The notes beneath the pieces were generated by a model that saw only the letters and a list, made by a program, of their open reading frames with translations, was not told the DNA's origin and did not search any database. From Lunularia cruciata (lineage: Eukaryota; Streptophyta; Marchantiopsida; Lunulariales; Lunulariaceae), in NCBI GenBank assembly GCA_948567375.1, contig OX419761.1, forward strand, positions 14,882,501 through 14,946,500: a stretch of DNA of 64,000 nt, given 5' to 3'. Shown piece by piece: positions 61,070 through 64,000 of this stretch. The position numbers were made by a program, and so were the translations under genes. Numbering within the stretch: position 1 is the stretch's first letter; every line of letters starts with the position of its first letter.

Positions 61070-62122
61070 CCTCTCCATGTTGTTCAAAGATTACCTATAC
61101 AAAGGCCGCGGGCCTCTAGGGAAACAAGTGCGACAATTGGTAGATTTGTGCACAATATGACCACAATTGTAACAACGGTGTTGTTCCCCTTGAGTCCCTT
61201 CTCCTCATGGGACTCCATCTCTTTGTTCTTCTACCCGTCCATGCTCTCCTTGAAGCGGCCGTACTCCTCGATCCTGGAATTGAAGGTTGTCCAATTCCAT
61301 TGGTACTGGTCCACCCATGTGTGGCATTTCTGCATGATAATGTTGAGGTGGAACTACTCCTTCACCTCCACCTAATGCTCCTACTATTCTTTGCGCACAA
61401 GTAATGGCTTCAAATACCGTGCGAGGGTTTTGCACCATGACTTCTTGGCGAATCCGCTCTTTCAACCCTCGTTTGAAATTGTCGAGAGCCTCTGCTGGAC
61501 TCATGTTGGTAATTGCAACTTGTAGATCCAGAAATGCCTCCACATACTCTTGTATGTTATTCTTCTGTCTCAATCCCCATAGTCGGGTTTGAGCCATCTA
61601 CACAAAATCCACCGATTGGAAATTCTTTAGCAGTCCTTCTTGCATTGTTGTCCATGTGACTTCCCTTCTCTCTGCCAGCATGGATCATTCCCAAGCATCA
61701 TACCATGTGAGGGCTTTATCGGTCAAGTACCCACATGCAAACACGCTTGTAGTATGCTCTATGATCTTTGTTGAGAACAATCGGAAATATTGATTCATTC
61801 TCGAGATCCAATTTTCCACTACTCCCATCATACGCTGCCCCTTGTAAGGCTCGATGTTGCAGGTCTTCTTCATCCGGAGTAGCAATGTGGCTTTACTGTT
61901 GATAGGGTTCATAGGCACGGGTGCCTCTCCAAGTACTTTAGTCACAGGTACTGGGTTTTGAGATGGCTCTTCTTCTTGCATGGCTTGATTGTTCTTGAGG
62001 ATCTGCACTTGACTTTGTAATGTCTCCATGGTCATCTTAATCTCTCGAAATTCATTCAACATCCCTTGCATCCCTTGCACCAGCTCTTGCAACTGCAGAT
62101 CCATGGTTCCTGCAACACCCAA
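61070..62122 (-). pseudogene. gag of G
   Basis: Open from 62,122 (MGVAGTMDLQLQELVQGMQG) with a break near 61,680. Includes NKALTWYDAWE-like DKALTWYDAWE, MAQTRLWGLRQKNNIQEYVEAFLDLQ, NFKRGLKERIRQEV, and the CCHC knuckle CYNCGHIVHKSTNC near 61,130-61,170. Homologous throughout to F gag. Confidence 0.9.
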
Positions 62123-62694
62123 TTGCTAACGTCTACTTCAATACGGAGTCAATATAATCACTCTGGAAGGCGCACAAACTATTGGAACTACCATTGGGAC
62201 CTCAAAAGTTATCACTCGTCGATAATACTCCTCACCAAAATTCTTAACCACAAAATCTCTAAACATCACTTTCAGCCTCACTACATAACGGCTTTCTACT
62301 TGAGTGTTGAAAGGGAGAGGATTTGGGACATTCATATCCATATTATCATAATAGAATGTAGATCGTCAAATCCCACTCTCTGTCATATATCACCACCGGT
62401 AGAATCATCAGGTTTGGTGAGTTCATCACTCTGTCCATGAATTCCACACCAAAGTGATAAACTAGCGATACCCTCATCTGCTCACGCTAGATGTACATAA
62501 CCTTGATGTGGAATGGATTTGAGAATGGAAAGCTAGGTGCGGGAAATTGTCCCCCCGGCACATCCATCCCATCCGCTCTCTAAAGTCCTTCCTAAGTCTA
62601 GCGATTACTCCATGTTCTCCACCTCACATTACTCAGTTTCAGTAGTTTGTGCTATTCCAAGAGGGGTGATCCACTCTCTTAGACTAGAACACTC

Positions 62695-62706
62695 GCTCTA
62701 ATACCA
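62695..62706 (-). other. primer-binding site of G (mutated)
   Basis: Minus strand TGGTATTAGAGC, one base from the LTR end. Differs from the initiator tRNA-Met site by a single C-to-T change. Confidence 0.88.
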
Positions 62707-62707
62707 T

Positions 62708-63384
62708 TGTAATACTCCAAGGACAAGAGAAGGGAGAAAACACAGATTACACACTCAAACATTTGATGCCCCAAGGGAGCACCTTCTCTTTATTATATAG
62801 ACAAAGAGGATCTCCTCCAAGGAAGCTCCACCATAGGATTAGGGACACAGATAGGTGACATGTCAACAAGCTCCACCCTTGGATTACTTACTTGGATGGG
62901 TGACCTGTCTGGTCTAGGTCCTATCTGGTTGGTCAAACAAGCTTTGACCGGAGGGAATCTTTTAGGGAATCTTCCTGTATGAATCTCAGAATCACGTAAA
63001 GTACCATTGGAAAGAATGTGCACATTTTTTAGGCCTAATTCATCCGTTTAGGCCTTCAAAATTGCCTTCAAAGATTTCAGGCATATTTCAGTTCCTACTC
63101 TATTAGTAGAAGTCCTCTTTTGGTGATACCTCTTTCTGATCTGTTTAGTCCATCATGTGTAACATCCTTCCAGATGTTACCAAACCAATTCTCACCTTTA
63201 AATCATATGTCTAGCTATTGGTTCTAAGGTTCTCAAGTCTATTTCGGTTTCTGCCCTATTAGTAGAAGTACTCTTTTGGTGATACTTCTATCTAATCTAT
63301 TTTGACCATCATGTATAACATCATTCTAGATGTTACCAAACCAAATTTCACATCTAGATCATATGGCTAACCCTTGGTATTACA
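62708..63384 (-). repeat. 5' LTR of G
   Basis: 677 bp. Aligned to the 3' LTR it lacks about 60 bp near 63,000-63,025, around the GAAAGAATGTGCACAT junction. Termini TGTAATAC/GTATTACA kept. Confidence 0.93.
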
Positions 63385-64000
63385 GAAGTGGATCCTTTGG
63401 TGGAGGTGCAAGAACTAGAGCAACCACTACTTGTGGTGCAACCTTGCCACCAAAGTATCAGAATTTTCACTATACTTGTAACCTTGAGTAGGATGCACAA
63501 CCTCCTTCACCACCAAATCACTATCATCCCCTTCCAAACTCTCCTCCATATGAATTGTGATCTTGATAGCTTCAACCTTGGAAGAAGGTTTCTCATATCT
63601 CACCTTGCTTCTTATTTTTGGGCTCAACCCTCCCACAAAATTCTTGGTGAGCATAGCTTCTATTCCAATCATAGTAGTCTCCACATCATCCCTACCCTTC
63701 CTCAACATTATACAAAACTTGGATTCTAACTTTTCCACTCTTTCCACATAGACTCTCACTTTCTCTCCATCTCCTTGCTTGAGAAAGGTAATCTCACTCA
63801 TCATTCTCTCATAACTCTCATTTGGAAGAAATTTTTCAATGAGTGCTGAAGTCAAACTCTCTAAAGATTCTTCTTGCTCATCTCTCCTCCCTCTCTTTAG
63901 GTATTCTAACTCATACCATGTAAGTGTTGCATCCTCAAAGAAATCGGATAATAATGAGACCCACTCATCCTTCTTCCTCTCATTGTTTCATATGCAAGCT
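63385..64000 (-). pseudogene. gag N-terminal region of element E
   Basis: 143-codon open stretch (63,427-63,855): LIEKFLPNESYERMMSEITFLKQGDGEKVRVYVERVEKLESKF matches the capsid region of plant Ty3 gag (the DVRAYTREFLKLM-like part), then MLTKNFVGGLSPKIRSKV. It continues beyond the right edge of the window, so the start of gag and the 5' LTR are not visible. Confidence 0.85.

Larger units (their letters stand above)
56843..63384 (-). mobile_element. element G: chromovirus of the F family, minus strand
   Basis: 6,542 bp flanked by GAAAT (56,838-56,842) and GAAGT (63,385-63,389), a 5-bp target duplication with one change. LTRs 737 bp (3') and 677 bp (5', with a roughly 60-bp deletion). Domain content as in F. 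The RT, most of gag and the integrase core are open over long stretches, so G is less damaged than F. Confidence 0.95.
45355..64000 (-). mobile_element. element E: Ty3/gypsy retrotransposon interrupted by F and G
   Basis: Minus-strand element, 3' LTR at left, running off the right edge. Its own sequence is in three pieces: 45,355-48,505, 55,096-56,842 and 63,385-64,000. They join at target duplications left by F and G; for example the RT motif split by F rejoins as KKN plus YYPLPFIDEI. Order from the right: gag, CCHC knuckle, protease, RT, RNase H, integrase, polypurine tract, LTR. No chromodomain seen. The DGGS protease site and FIDDF polymerase box suggest a non-chromovirus plant lineage (Tat/Athila-like, tentative). 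Confidence 0.88.

Noticed and set aside
1-64000. CRISPR arrays, rRNA or tRNA genes, bacterial operons
   Set aside because: No spaced direct repeats, no rRNA motifs and no tRNA cloverleaf were seen; the spliced genes and retrotransposons show a plant nuclear origin.

Overview
This window looks like nuclear DNA of a land plant, most likely a non-seed plant such as a liverwort or moss. That placement is an inference from two host genes with short GT-AG introns, a short-loop PIN and a large load of plant-type Ty3/gypsy retrotransposons. The species cannot be fixed from the sequence.

Left part (1-18,346): mostly single-copy, AT-rich DNA with two recognisable host genes on the minus strand. A divergent PIN-type auxin carrier occupies about 3,509-5,662; four exons are clear and the last is uncertain. 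A complete five-exon TEX261/SVP26 family gene, an ER-Golgi membrane protein, occupies 14,058-16,976. Between them are a few short tandem duplications and one possible promoter plus first exon near 6,563-6,806.

Right part (18,347-64,000): one nest of LTR retrotransposons, resolved here from target-site duplications and broken reading frames. Copy C (minus) is cut at 25,078 by copy B (plus). B is cut at 34,321 by copy A (minus, TSD TACC) and continues at 45,233-45,354, where element E (minus) begins. A carries inside its gag a 3.8-kb insertion H (TSD CCCAT). E, which runs off the right end, is interrupted by chromovirus F (plus, TSD GTAGG/GTAGT) and by chromovirus G (minus, TSD GAAAT/GAAGT). 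B also holds a solo LTR of the E family. A, B and C belong to one family; F and G belong to another.

The main discovery is the A/B/C family. Its order is gag with two CCHC knuckles, aspartic protease, a DNMT3-like cytosine-5 DNA methyltransferase (motif I, the PCQ catalytic loop, ENV and the C-terminal motifs), reverse transcriptase with RNase H, integrase, and a C-terminal PHD zinc finger. The methyltransferase is present at the same place in all three copies, and the PHD finger in both copies whose 3' ends are in the window, so this is the family's design rather than one chance fusion. It suggests an element that could write DNA methylation and read histone state, perhaps to control its own silencing or its target sites. 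All copies here are decayed, mainly by C-to-T and G-to-A changes.

Insertion H carries an 855-codon coiled-coil reading frame broken only by three in-frame TAG codons, and I do not recognise its family.
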